DNA of 64,000 nt from Sellimonas caecigallum (GTDB lineage: Bacteria; Bacillota; Clostridia; Lachnospirales; Lachnospiraceae). The stretch spans positions 62,001 through 126,000 of the forward strand of contig NZ_VIRV01000003.1 in the NCBI RefSeq assembly GCF_019754295.1. The letters are read 5' to 3'. Of the stretch, positions 34,864 through 42,255 are shown in pieces. Numbering within the stretch: the stretch's first letter is position 1; the number at the start of each line of letters is the position of its first letter. Both the position numbers and the translations under genes were made by a program. The notes under the pieces are model-generated. The model saw only the letters and a list, made by a program, of their open reading frames with translations. It had not been told where the DNA came from and ran no database searches.

Positions 34864-36279
34864 CTATGCCCTATTTCTGCTTTTCCGTGCGATGGCCGGC
34901 ATGATAAGACCAAGTCCAAGAAGGACAAACGGTGTTAAAATATTAAGTGCAAGCTGGAATGGATCTTCTGAGTAGATTCCTCCCAGACACGCAAGCGCCG
35001 TAAAGAGGAAACACCATCCTCCAAAGAAGATACCAACCTTTTTATTTTTAACAAATCTGTATTCTGCTGTAAACTTGTCTCCGGCTTTCTTGAGCGCAAT
35101 GTACGCGGCAAACACCCACAAATACCGAAGCGGCATACATACGGAATTCAACTTCACGAGCCATCTGACAAGCGCATCCACATCCTCAATACCAAAAGCA
35201 GGGATAATGATCAGAATGCTTACGATAACTGCAACAAGTTTGTGTCCATTTGTGTAAGCGCCGTATTTATTCTGTTTGAACAGAGATTTCGGGATGTAAT
35301 TCTCGTCGGAATTTCCGAGCAGCATACATAGCGGCGCGTCGATAGAAATAACCATAACTGAAAACTGTCCCAAAAACTGAGTAATGGCGTACAGGATAAC
35401 AAAGAGATTTCCTACATTGTAGTAATCGCCAAGCATCTGGAATGCATAGTAAGCACCATTTGTCATCAGGTCATCCGGTATGTTGTTGGAATCAAACATC
35501 ATTCCCATGGAAATGGTTCCCAAGATCGCACACACGGAAACCATGATTGCAAGGGAAATCATTCCTTTTGAGAAATCCTTTGCAGGATTGTTCATCTTAT
35601 TTACATAAGGGGAGAATTTTTCACATCCGCCTACTGCAAATACCAAGATAGAAAAGCTCGTAAAGAACTTCACGTCAAAGGTCGGCATAAACGTATCAAG
35701 TGACCACTCAATATCCAGGAGCGGCGCATTGGTAATAGCCGGTGCAGCTACCATCAGGACGATGTAAAGGATGGACATGATAAACATCGTTGTACCTGCC
35801 AGTGTTGAAATCTTCTTCAGCATAGAAACCCCTTTTGATGCAAGGAATAAAGCAAAAAGGAAGATCGCCAGACAGATGATCTGCATGACCGTCGTATTCA
35901 TCTCACTGGCTCTGCTGTCCTGAAACAGCACCCAGCTCGTAGCAATTACTGCAGAATTCGGTTTCTGTGAAATATACGGCATATGTACGACCCAGTACGT
36001 CCAACCCGCATAATAAGCCATTCTAGGTCCTACTGTCTTTGAAATCCAGGAACTTACTCCTCCGCTCGCATTTTTAAACGCTGAGCCCAGTTCCCCTACC
36101 ATCAGTGCATACGGCACGAAGTAAATCGCAAAGACAATAATCCATGCAAAAATAGATTTCAGGCCGCCATATTCAGAGAATCCGTTGATGACATTTCCGA
36201 AGCCCCAAACTCCTCCAAATGCCATGAACGCGAGGCTGTACCACATAATTCTCTTGTCATTCTTTTGTTGTTGTTCCAT
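34864..36279 (-). CDS. Amino acid permease, APC superfamily
   Basis: 471 residues with about twelve membrane segments. GGVWGFGNVINGFSEYG (about 16-32) is the first unwound helix of APC transporters; VGGCEKFSPYVNKM and LVRWLVKLNSVCMPLRY are in later core helices. Resembles the glutamate/GABA-antiporter-like branch (YjeM/GadC group), but substrate is not decidable. ATG at 36279 behind GGAGA. Monocistronic; its upstream region holds CATGAAAC repeats. Confidence 0.9.
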   Translation of the reverse strand: MEQQQKNDKRIMWYSLAFMAFGGVWGFGNVINGFSEYGGLKSIFAWIIVFAIYFVPYALMVGELGSAFKNASGGVSSWISKTVGPRMAYYAGWTYWVVHMPYISQKPNSAVIATSWVLFQDSRASEMNTTVMQIICLAIFLFALFLASKGVSMLKKISTLAGTTMFIMSILYIVLMVAAPAITNAPLLDIEWSLDTFMPTFDVKFFTSFSILVFAVGGCEKFSPYVNKMNNPAKDFSKGMISLAIMVSVCAILGTISMGMMFDSNNIPDDLMTNGAYYAFQMLGDYYNVGNLFVILYAITQFLGQFSVMVISIDAPLCMLLGNSDENYIPKSLFKQNKYGAYTNGHKLVAVIVSILIIIPAFGIEDVDALVRWLVKLNSVCMPLRYLWVFAAYIALKKAGDKFTAEYRFVKNKKVGIFFGGWCFLFTALACLGGIYSEDPFQLALNILTPFVLLGLGLIMPAIARKSRNRA

Positions 36280-36590
36280 AATTTTCTCCTTTTCTAACCC
36301 TCGTTTCACATACCATGAAACTATTTTCATGAAACATTTTTCTACCAAAGAATAACATGATACTTATATAGAAACAACAAATAAATTTACCCACCTGCAA
36401 ATTTCTACCTTCTGCACAATTTTTCTACTGACAACTTGTAATATATGGCAAGTTGTCTTTTGTGCAAAAGTCCGAAATTCCCACTAATTGATCTTTCACG
36501 TCTCTTGTTATGCCACAAGGTTCAGAAATGTCCTCCTAGTTAAATCCAGCAGCTCCATCGAACCAAAGACCGGACAAATCTGGTTCTATA
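36280..36590. other. 311-base gene-free region with repeats and a hairpin
   Basis: Contains direct repeats CATGAAAC at 36314-36321 and 36328-36335 and an inverted partner GTTTCA at 36303-36308, all in the permease leader; a stem-loop GACAACTTG/CAAGTTGTC (36430-36457) followed by TTTTG on the plus strand. The stretch 36480-36590 may be degraded coding DNA, but no protein could be recognised on either strand. Confidence 0.4.
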
Positions 36591-37634
36591 TTAATGACAT
36601 ACTTTGCATGGACGCGATTTACCACTTTCTGAAATAGTACCACTATAAATATTTTTTGAACGGCTAAGTGTAGGACAATCAGCAGTTGAGTGATACACCT
36701 CGCCGTTTGTTACCCAATATACAGTTCCCCCGGATTGAACTTGTGATTGAGATGATTGCTGGTTTTCCTGTGCTTCTTGTTGTGCTTGAAGGACTGCCTG
36801 TTGCTGCGCTTCTTCTTCGGCTTTTCTCTGAGCTTCCTGCTCAGCTTTCAAACGAGCTTCTTCTTCCTCCTTTTTCTTGGCTTCCTGTTCAGCTTTCAAA
36901 CGAGCTTCTTCCGCTTTTTTCTTGGCTTCCTGTTCAGCTTTCAAACGAGCTTCTTCCGCTTCTTTTTTGGCTTCTTCACGTTTTGCTTCGGCAATCGGGT
37001 CAACAACAGTTATTGTTTCCTTGTTGCTTTCAACAGAGTCATTCGCGATAAAAAATATCTCAGCCGTTCCTTCTTTTTTAAATGTTAATAAAGCTTTACC
37101 GTCTTTATATTCCACAGATGCGATATCGTTATCTGAAATTTCGAGAGAGGTTATTTCGGCATTATCTGGCATGTAATCTAAATCAAGATATACCTCATCA
37201 GAAATCTCAAATTGATTTTCCTCCCAATTTACATCCAGCTTCTGTAAATCAGGAGTAGATGGAAAAGCAAGCATTATTATGAAAGATATTATTGTAATAA
37301 TACCAAAAACGAGGATTCTCTTCCTCTTTTTACGTTTATCAGGACTTTTCTTAACTGCAAAGAATATAGTCACAATTAGTCCAGGTATCCAAAGAAAAGG
37401 AGTGAACAATAATGCAACACAAATAAGTAAAAAATATAAAAAATACATTAAGCAACCACGATTTTTATGATTATGATCATCTCCTCCCTCCGAATTGGAT
37501 ATGTGAGAGCTTTCTGAAGAGTAATTCTCAGACTCAACGCCCACAAACTCTTGCTCAGATTCCTTCCCTTCTCTTTCAACATAACTTAGACCTGTGCCAG
37601 GAATTCCAAAACTTTTTCTGAATCTCCAACCCAT
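36591..37634 (-). CDS. Membrane protein with shortened DUF4236 start, coiled coil and C-terminal Cys/His domain
   Basis: 347 residues. It begins MGWRFRKSF and continues directly with GIPGTGLSYVE: these are the first and last parts of a DUF4236 domain, whose middle (about 40 residues in usual members) is missing. Two membrane helices follow (about 62-90 and 106-122), then a beta domain with ISDNDIASVEYKDGKALLTF (Ig-like), a Lys/Glu/Ala-rich coiled coil (about 215-295) from 45-48-base DNA repeats, and a C-terminal YHSTADCPTL ... CKVCH motif likely to bind zinc. More AT-rich than its neighbours. Ribosome site weak (GAAAGAGAG). Function unknown. Confidence 0.8.
   Translation of the reverse strand: MGWRFRKSFGIPGTGLSYVEREGKESEQEFVGVESENYSSESSHISNSEGGDDHNHKNRGCLMYFLYFLLICVALLFTPFLWIPGLIVTIFFAVKKSPDKRKKRKRILVFGIITIISFIIMLAFPSTPDLQKLDVNWEENQFEISDEVYLDLDYMPDNAEITSLEISDNDIASVEYKDGKALLTFKKEGTAEIFFIANDSVESNKETITVVDPIAEAKREEAKKEAEEARLKAEQEAKKKAEEARLKAEQEAKKKEEEEARLKAEQEAQRKAEEEAQQQAVLQAQQEAQENQQSSQSQVQSGGTVYWVTNGEVYHSTADCPTLSRSKNIYSGTISESGKSRPCKVCH
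36842..36980. repeat. Tandem 45-48-base repeats encoding the coiled coil
   Basis: CAGCTTTCAAACGAGCTTCTT begins at 36842, 36890 and 36935 (steps of 48 and 45). They encode EEARLKAEQEA units in frame, so copy number can vary without breaking the protein. Confidence 0.85.
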
Positions 37635-37668
37635 ATTTCATCTCTCTTTCCAACAACCTCAAACATAT

Positions 37669-37692
37669 ATATAAACGCCGCAGCGTTTATAT
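37669..37692 (+). terminator. Hairpin with T tract upstream of the DUF4236 gene
   Basis: ATATAAACGC-CGCA-GCGTTTATAT followed by CATTTTTT on the plus strand. It has terminator form, but no plus-strand gene feeds it; on the minus strand it lies just before the DUF4236 gene and may be an operator. Confidence 0.35.
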
Positions 37693-37797
37693 CATTTTTT
37701 CTGCCACAAACCGCGGCATAAAATAAATCACATATTTCCAAGAAGTATGATATTGTATCATCTTCATTCCCTAATATGTCCTTTACATAGAGAAATG

Positions 37798-37832
37798 GCG
37801 GAAAACCTTGATTTGCCTAAGTTTTTCCGCCA
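37798..37832 (-). terminator. End of tRNA-Leu(TAG) transcript
   Basis: GGCGGAAAA (37798-37806) pairs with TTTTTCCGCC (37823-37832); the minus-strand T tract after it is weak. Confidence 0.55.
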
Positions 37833-37860
37833 TGTTTATCTCTCATATTCCGTTCAAAAA

Positions 37861-37941
37861 TGCGGATGACAGGAATCGAACCTGCACGTCGGAGACACCA
37901 GATCCTAAGTCTGGCGCGTCTGCCAGTTCCGCCACATCCGC
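37861..37941 (-). tRNA. tRNA-Leu (anticodon TAG)
   Basis: Acceptor GCGGATG/CATCCGC, long variable arm, anticodon loop CTTAGGA, T arm GTTCGAT. Separated from tRNA-Lys by a terminator, so it may be transcribed on its own. Confidence 0.95.
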
Positions 37942-37995
37942 TTACTATATATTGCCGAGGAACCTTGCGGCTGCTCCGCCTGAATTCTTCGGTCA

Positions 37996-38028
37996 GACAA
38001 AAAATCAGACAAGCTTACAGCTTGTCTG
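37996..38028 (-). terminator. Terminator inside the tRNA array
   Basis: CAGACAAGC (38006-38014) and GCTTGTCTG (38020-38028) form a stem; on the minus strand it is followed by ATTTTTTG. It lies between tRNA-Lys and tRNA-Leu(TAG). Confidence 0.75.
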
Positions 38029-38031
38029 AAA

Positions 38032-38104
38032 TGAAGCATCGGGGATTCGAACCCCGGACAACTTGATTAAAAGTCAAGTGCTCTACCGACTGAGCTAATG
38101 CTCC
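38032..38104 (-). tRNA. tRNA-Lys (anticodon TTT)
   Basis: 73 bases, acceptor GGAGCAT/ATGCTTC with one G-T pair, anticodon loop CTTTTAA, T loop GTTCGAA. Confidence 0.95.
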
Positions 38105-38122
38105 ATATACATTAAAATTAAC

Positions 38123-38194
38123 CTGGGCTAGTTGGATTCGAACCAACGAATGCAGGAGTCAAAGTCCTGTGCCTTACCGCTTGGCGATAGCCCA
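38123..38194 (-). tRNA. tRNA-Gln (anticodon TTG)
   Basis: 72 bases, acceptor TGGGCTA/TAGCCCA, anticodon loop CTTTGAC, discriminator G. Confidence 0.95.
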
Positions 38195-38215
38195 ATAGCC
38201 CTTTATTGGGTCCAG

Positions 38216-38290
38216 GGTGGATACAGGGATTCGAACCCTGGGCCTCCAGAGCCACAATCTGGCGCGCTAACCAACTGCGCTATACCCACC
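38216..38290 (-). tRNA. tRNA-His (anticodon GTG)
   Basis: Includes the encoded extra G at -1 opposite discriminator C, typical of bacterial tRNA-His. Anticodon loop TTGTGGC. Confidence 0.95.
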
Positions 38291-38294
38291 ATAA

Positions 38295-38368
38295 CGTGCC
38301 TGCGGGGATTCGAACCCAGGACCTACGGCTTAGAAGGCCGTTGCTCTATCCAGCTGAGCTACAGACAC
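38295..38368 (-). tRNA. tRNA-Arg (anticodon TCT)
   Basis: 74 bases, acceptor GTGTCTG/CAGGCAC with one T-G pair, anticodon loop CTTCTAA. Confidence 0.95.
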
Positions 38369-38396
38369 ATATCTTAAAGCCAAAAGGCTTTAAGAA

Positions 38397-38467
38397 AGCG
38401 GGTGATGGGAATCGAACCCACGTATCCAGCTTGGAAGGCTGGTGTTCTACCATTGAACTACACCCGC
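38397..38467 (-). tRNA. tRNA-Gly (anticodon TCC)
   Basis: 71 bases, acceptor GCGGGTG/CACCCGC, anticodon loop CTTCCAA. Confidence 0.95.
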
Positions 38468-38498
38468 AGATCAAATATTCAATTCTTTCCTCATAGAA

Positions 38499-38573
38499 TC
38501 GGGGTGACAGGATTCGAACCTGCGGCCTCCTGGTCCCAAACCAGGCGCTCTAGCCAAGCTGAGCCACACCCCG
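38499..38573 (-). tRNA. tRNA-Pro (anticodon TGG)
   Basis: 75 bases, acceptor CGGGGTG/CACCCCG, anticodon loop TTTGGGA. First gene of the minus-strand tRNA array. Confidence 0.95.
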
Positions 38574-38617
38574 TAGCTTTTGTCGGCCAGCACTCGTTTT
38601 CCCTGACGACAAAAGTT

Positions 38618-38646
38618 ATTATATATGAATTGATGATTTTTGTCAA
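38618..38646 (-). promoter_or_regulatory. Consensus promoter of the tRNA array
   Basis: TTGACA (38641-38646, minus), exactly 17 bases, TATAAT (38618-38623): a perfect vegetative promoter, as expected for stable RNA. It drives tRNA-Pro-Gly-Arg-His-Gln-Lys. Confidence 0.9.
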
Positions 38647-38664
38647 CTCATTTTTTTCATTTTT

Positions 38665-39162
38665 TTATTTTTTTTTGATATACTTAATTTCCCCGGAAAT
38701 TTTACCATTTTCGTCGATCTCCAGAATAATATAACTCGGCAGTCTGCCCTCCTGTCTCGGGTATGTCAGACTCCCGGGATTCATGACAGCCATATCTCTT
38801 CCGATTTCCAGATACGGTACATGTGTATGTCCAAAGATAATGATATCCGCGTTCCGTTCCCTCGCTTCCCGGATCAGATGTTCCAGAGTCATGGATACAT
38901 AAAACTGATGCCCGTGAGCCATAAAAACTTTGTGGGTTCCAATCTGTATTTCCACCGACATCGGAGCTTTCCCATAGAAGTCATTGTTTCCTGATACAAT
39001 GTACGCCGGGCAGCCGGATCCATATTCAATCTCAAATTCTCTTCCTTCGACATCTCCGGCATGAAACAGATAGTCGAAAGGCTTTTCCCTCTCCAACGCC
39101 TTTTCAAAATTTGCATGCATTTTGTGCGTATCGCTGACGACAAGAATTTTTGTCTTTTTCAT
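38665..39162 (-). CDS. YfcE/MJ0936-type metallophosphoesterase
   Basis: 165 residues. Metal-binding motifs in order: SDTH (Asp11, His13), GD (Asp37), GNND (59-61), HGH (His83) and GHTH (His112, His114), all present, so a two-metal phosphodiesterase. Physiological substrate unknown. Starts 4 bases after rdgB with GGAGGAG inside the rdgB end, so the two are cotranscribed. Confidence 0.94.
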   Translation of the reverse strand: MKKTKILVVSDTHKMHANFEKALEREKPFDYLFHAGDVEGREFEIEYGSGCPAYIVSGNNDFYGKAPMSVEIQIGTHKVFMAHGHQFYVSMTLEHLIREARERNADIIIFGHTHVPYLEIGRDMAVMNPGSLTYPRQEGRLPSYIILEIDENGKISGEIKYIKKK

Positions 39163-39166
39163 CGTC

Positions 39167-39760
39167 TTATTTCTCCTCCATGATCTGGCGCATCAAACGC
39201 AGACCTTTTCCTCTGTGACTGATGGCATTTTTCTGTTCCGGGGTTAGTTCCGCCGTAGAGCAGCCATATTCCGGAACAAAAAAGATCGGGTCGTATCCAA
39301 ATCCGTGTTCTCCTCTGATCTCATGCCCAATATAGCCTTCGATTGTCGCGCGAACTGCTTCTTTCTCCCCATTAGGAAAAACTGCAGCGATAGCGCATAC
39401 AAACCTTGCCGTCCGTTTCTCATCCGGCACTCCTTCAAGCCGTCTCAAAAGTTCCTTGTTTTTGATATCATAAGAAGTATCTTCCCCCATATAACGGGCA
39501 GAATATACTCCAGGCTCTTTATTCAGATAATCGATCTCAAGTCCGGAATCATCCGCCAGAATAATGTCATCCGGCAAATATTTTGCAACAGTTTCCGCTT
39601 TGATCATGGCGTTCTCTTCAAATGTTTTCCCATCTTCCATAATATCCGGATCCACTCCCGCTTCTTTCATGGACAGGATCTCCATCCCGAGATCCGACAA
39701 AATCATACGGATTTCTTTCATCTTATCGGCATTTCCGGTAGCAAATACAATTCTCTTCAT
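39167..39760 (-). CDS. rdgB: XTP/dITP diphosphatase (RdgB/HAM1)
   Basis: 197 residues. Removes non-canonical purine triphosphates. ATGNADKMKE at the N-terminus binds the triphosphate; DDSGLEIDYLNKEPGVYSARY is the catalytic region (given here as separate short blocks DDSGLEIDYL and PGVYSARY); C-terminal SHRGKGLRLM contacts the base. ATG at 39760 behind AAGGA; an extension to 39832 would overlap the methyltransferase gene. Confidence 0.95.
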   Translation of the reverse strand: MKRIVFATGNADKMKEIRMILSDLGMEILSMKEAGVDPDIMEDGKTFEENAMIKAETVAKYLPDDIILADDSGLEIDYLNKEPGVYSARYMGEDTSYDIKNKELLRRLEGVPDEKRTARFVCAIAAVFPNGEKEAVRATIEGYIGHEIRGEHGFGYDPIFFVPEYGCSTAELTPEQKNAISHRGKGLRLMRQIMEEK

Positions 39761-39794
39761 GTATGTTCCTTCTTTCTTCAAACAAATATATTTT

Positions 39795-40946
39795 CTATTC
39801 CGGTCTCTTTCTCTTCGGCGGCTTCCCGCCAAGAAACTGGTAGAAATAGGTTTTCAGCATACCGTTATATATCTTTCTGTTCTTATCCGCTTTTTTCCCA
39901 AACCACCTTTCTGCTTCATCATAACTTGTGATCATGTACGCAGACCATTCTTTTAGTTTTCGGTAACTTTCTCCAAAATCTCGGTAAATGGCCGGCAATG
40001 TTTCTTTTTCTTCCAATCTCTCTCCGTACGGAGGGTTGGTAATGATAAAACCGTAAGGTTTTGGATGACTTAAATCTTTTACTTCTCTTTGCTGAAAATG
40101 AATGAGATGATCGACTCCTGCCATCTCTGCATTCTTCCGCGCGATCCGTATCACAGAAGCGTCCGCATCATATCCTTGGATATCGACCTGAATATCATCC
40201 TGGACAAGGTCATTTGCCTCGTTGATAGCCTCGTACCAACACTTCCTGTCCACCAGGTTTTTCCAGTTCTCAGCCGTAAATTCCCGATTCATCCCCGGAG
40301 CAATGTTGGCCGCCATCATTGCCGCCTCGATAGGAAATGTCCCGCTTCCGCAAAACGGGTCTACCAGTATCCTGTCTTTTTTCCAAGGGGTAAGCATGAT
40401 CAATGCAGCCGCCAGTGTCTCAGATATCGGCGCTTTTCCAGATGCCGGCCGATACCCTCTCTTGTGGAGCGATTCCCCGGATGTATCGATTCCTACTGTT
40501 ACCACATCTTTTTTCAAAAATACACGCAAAGGATAGGACTCTCCGCTTTCCGAAAACCACTGGACATGATATTTCTCCCGCAGACGCTCTACCATTGCTT
40601 TCTTCATGACAGACTGAATGTCCGACGGACTAAACAGCTTGCTTTTTACCGAAGCCGCCTTTGCCACCCAGAACTTCCCATCTTGGGGGATAAAAAATTC
40701 CCACGGAATATTCTTTGTCCCTTGAAACAGTTCTTCAAATGTCCTTGCCTCAAACTGTCCCGCCTTCAAGAGTACTCTCTCCGCTGTCCTCAGAAAAATA
40801 TTGGCTCTGCAGAGCGCCATCTCATCCCCGTAGAATGAGACTCTGCCGTCTTCCACCTGCGCGATCTCATAGCCCAGGTCTGTGATCTCTCTTTTCAAAA
40901 CTGCCTCAAGCCCAAAATGACACGGTACAATATATTCCATCTGCAT
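39795..40946 (-). CDS. THUMP-domain class I RNA methyltransferase (RlmL/YpsC group)
   Basis: 383 residues: N-terminal ferredoxin-like and THUMP region (about 1-160), then a Rossmann methyltransferase domain with DPFCGSGTFPIEAA (SAM loop, about 195-208) and NPPYGER (about 304-310), the active-site motif of N6/N2 methylases acting on 23S rRNA guanine. Start at 40946; a second ATG at 40940 is possible, the GAGGAG being 13 bases off. Likely heads the operon methyltransferase-rdgB-yfcE. Confidence 0.9.
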   Translation of the reverse strand: MQMEYIVPCHFGLEAVLKREITDLGYEIAQVEDGRVSFYGDEMALCRANIFLRTAERVLLKAGQFEARTFEELFQGTKNIPWEFFIPQDGKFWVAKAASVKSKLFSPSDIQSVMKKAMVERLREKYHVQWFSESGESYPLRVFLKKDVVTVGIDTSGESLHKRGYRPASGKAPISETLAAALIMLTPWKKDRILVDPFCGSGTFPIEAAMMAANIAPGMNREFTAENWKNLVDRKCWYEAINEANDLVQDDIQVDIQGYDADASVIRIARKNAEMAGVDHLIHFQQREVKDLSHPKPYGFIITNPPYGERLEEKETLPAIYRDFGESYRKLKEWSAYMITSYDEAERWFGKKADKNRKIYNGMLKTYFYQFLGGKPPKRKRPE

Positions 40947-41032
40947 ACTTTGCTTTCTTCTCCTCTATTCATTCTTTCTCTATCTTACGTTCTGTCGGAA
41001 GACTTGTCAACCCGAACTCGGATAGGAAGATA

Positions 41033-41077
41033 CAAAAAGGCTCCACTGTTTTCGGAGCCCGAAACAGTGAAGCCTTT
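41033..41077 (-). terminator. Terminator of the Asn-rich small gene
   Basis: AAAGGCTCCACTGTTTTCGG pairs with CCGAAACAGTGAAGCCTTT with one bulge; A run on the left gives TTTTTG on the minus strand. Confidence 0.85.
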
Positions 41078-41107
41078 CTTTATCCGATATTTTTTGCCCG
41101 AATCGGA

Positions 41108-41344
41108 TTAATAGTTGCTGTTGTTATAGTCGCTATAGTTTTTATGGCAGTCAGATGTTTTGTTTGTAGATTTGTTGGATGTTTTATTTTTGGACGCATT
41201 TCTTGTCGCATTTTCAGATGCCTTATTCTTGTTTCTTGTCTGCTCATCCGCATAAGAAGAGTAAGAAGCACCGTAAGCATTGCTTTCTGTTTTATTTTTG
41301 TTCATGTTGTTCATATTGTTGGAATTATTATAATTCTTTGCCAT
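41108..41344 (-). CDS. Small Asn/Lys/Ser-rich protein, possible spore protein
   Basis: 78 residues, 21 of them Asn and 10 Lys, with many Ser/Thr/Tyr and only one Cys; no hydrophobic core, so likely disordered. Repeats of the type NKxS/NKTS near the C-terminus. The composition recalls gamma-type small acid-soluble spore proteins, though no signature of the alpha/beta family is present. GGAGG sits 8 bases before the ATG at 41344 (a first ATG at 41350 is too close). The promoter upstream fits sigma-G. A strong terminator follows. Spore role is inference. Confidence 0.7.
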   Translation of the reverse strand: MAKNYNNSNNMNNMNKNKTESNAYGASYSSYADEQTRNKNKASENATRNASKNKTSNKSTNKTSDCHKNYSDYNNSNY

Positions 41345-41379
41345 TTCCATGTCCTCCTTGTTGATTTATGGTACACTGT

Positions 41380-41408
41380 TATTATGTCAGACAGGGCTTT
41401 TTTTATTC
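41380..41408 (-). promoter_or_regulatory. Sigma-G-like promoter of the Asn-rich gene
   Basis: Minus-strand GAATA (41404-41408), 17-base spacer, CATAATA (41380-41386). This matches the forespore sigma-G form (GnATR ... CATnnTA), one base short of the usual 18 spacing. The predicted start gives a leader of about 30 bases. Confidence 0.5.
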
Positions 41409-41499
41409 GCATTCCATCTTCCAATAATTGGGGGCTCGCGCAATACATGCAAAAATAAGATTTTCTTTTGGCAATTTAAGGTTTTTTTAATATTTTTAC

Positions 41500-41528
41500 T
41501 TGCTTTTTCGTGCATCTTATATTATACT
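41500..41528 (+). promoter_or_regulatory. Promoter of the candidate small RNA
   Basis: TTGCTT (41500-41505), 17-base spacer, TATACT (41523-41528). Confidence 0.5.
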
Positions 41529-41534
41529 AACATT

Positions 41535-41620
41535 TGTAGAAAGCAGACTTTCTACACCCCTTATTAATTATTTATACTCCCCTCAAAAGACCGATGGCTC
41601 CCCCATCGGTCTTTTACTTT
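41535..41620 (+). ncRNA. Candidate small RNA with two C-rich single-stranded segments
   Basis: The only coding-free interval over 400 bases in the window (41345-41790) contains, in order on the plus strand, a promoter, a stem-loop TGTAGAAAG-CAGA-CTTTCTACA (41535-41556), an unpaired CCCCTTATT ... ACTCCCCTC stretch, and a terminator (41585-41615). The product would be about 85 bases. C-rich loops such as TCCCC pair with ribosome binding sites in known Firmicutes regulators (RsaE/RoxS). No protein-coding sense seen here. Confidence 0.5.
41585..41615 (+). terminator. Terminator of the candidate small RNA
   Basis: AAAAGACCGATGG-CTCCC-CCATCGGTCTTTT, followed by more T-rich sequence on the plus strand. 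Confidence 0.85.
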
Positions 41621-41702
41621 TCTTTTTTTCCACGACTTCTGCCCGAAATACCTTACAGGACTTTGCAGAAAATCTGCTGATAATAGAAACCGGAATATTT
41701 AT

Positions 41703-41756
41703 AATGCGCGCAGACTGAACTGGAAGTATCCGCTTCCTCGTCCGGCTGCGCGCATT
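41703..41756 (-). terminator. Terminator after the HAAS gene
   Basis: AATGCGCGCAG pairs with CTGCGCGCATT, with an inner GGAAG/CTTCC stem. The minus-strand tail is AT-rich but not a pure T run. Confidence 0.6.
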
Positions 41757-41790
41757 TACATTCACATTTTATGTTTTTTAGATCATATTC

Positions 41791-42252
41791 TCAGTTACGT
41801 CTTCCGAAAATCCGGATAAAAAGCAGGATAAAAAGCAACGGGATGACAATCGGCAAAAGCAGCCGCACAATTCCCGTGATGACCGCAAAAATAACAAGGA
41901 TTACAAGGATAACTCCGAGAAAGAAAAGAATTTTTTTCCACCACGTGTCAATTCCAAGTATGTGAGCGATCATGTCTCCACGACTTTTGTTATTTCTTTT
42001 CTCCTCGTCCCCGGTATCGTAGGACCAGGAACTATTTTCCTGCGTTGCGGCATTTCCCCCCGCCGCGATAATAGTCTTCGCGATGATCCAAGGATCCCCC
42101 AGCATATCAAGAACTTCCCGTTCGGTCTTTCCGTTTCTGATCTCGTTTCTGATATACTCGTCATAGTATAAGATATGTTCCTGCACTGCTGATCCGCCCA
42201 AGTCATTCTCAAGCGCTTCACGAAGTCTATTCAAAAACTCGCTTCGATTCAT
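41791..42252 (-). CDS. HAAS (DUF1700) domain protein
   Basis: 153 residues. HAAS domain at 1-65 (MNRSEFLNRLREAL, ILYYDEYIRNEI, EREVLDMLGDP), a polar linker, then two hydrophobic segments near the C-terminus (about 107-148), ending RIFGRRN. Lies 3 bases downstream of the type III glutamine synthetase gene, so it is cotranscribed with it; unlike the copy at 19 kb it has no PadR partner. Role unknown. Confidence 0.85.
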   Translation of the reverse strand: MNRSEFLNRLREALENDLGGSAVQEHILYYDEYIRNEIRNGKTEREVLDMLGDPWIIAKTIIAAGGNAATQENSSWSYDTGDEEKRNNKSRGDMIAHILGIDTWWKKILFFLGVILVILVIFAVITGIVRLLLPIVIPLLFILLFIRIFGRRN

Positions 42253-42255
42253 ACA

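Noticed and set aside
36842-36980. Regular repeats considered as a CRISPR array
   Set aside because: Units are in-frame coiled-coil codons without unique spacers.
37808-38734. Several plus-strand frames over the tRNA array
   Set aside because: They translate tRNA genes; typical false ORFs with RFEPRT-like text from T arms.
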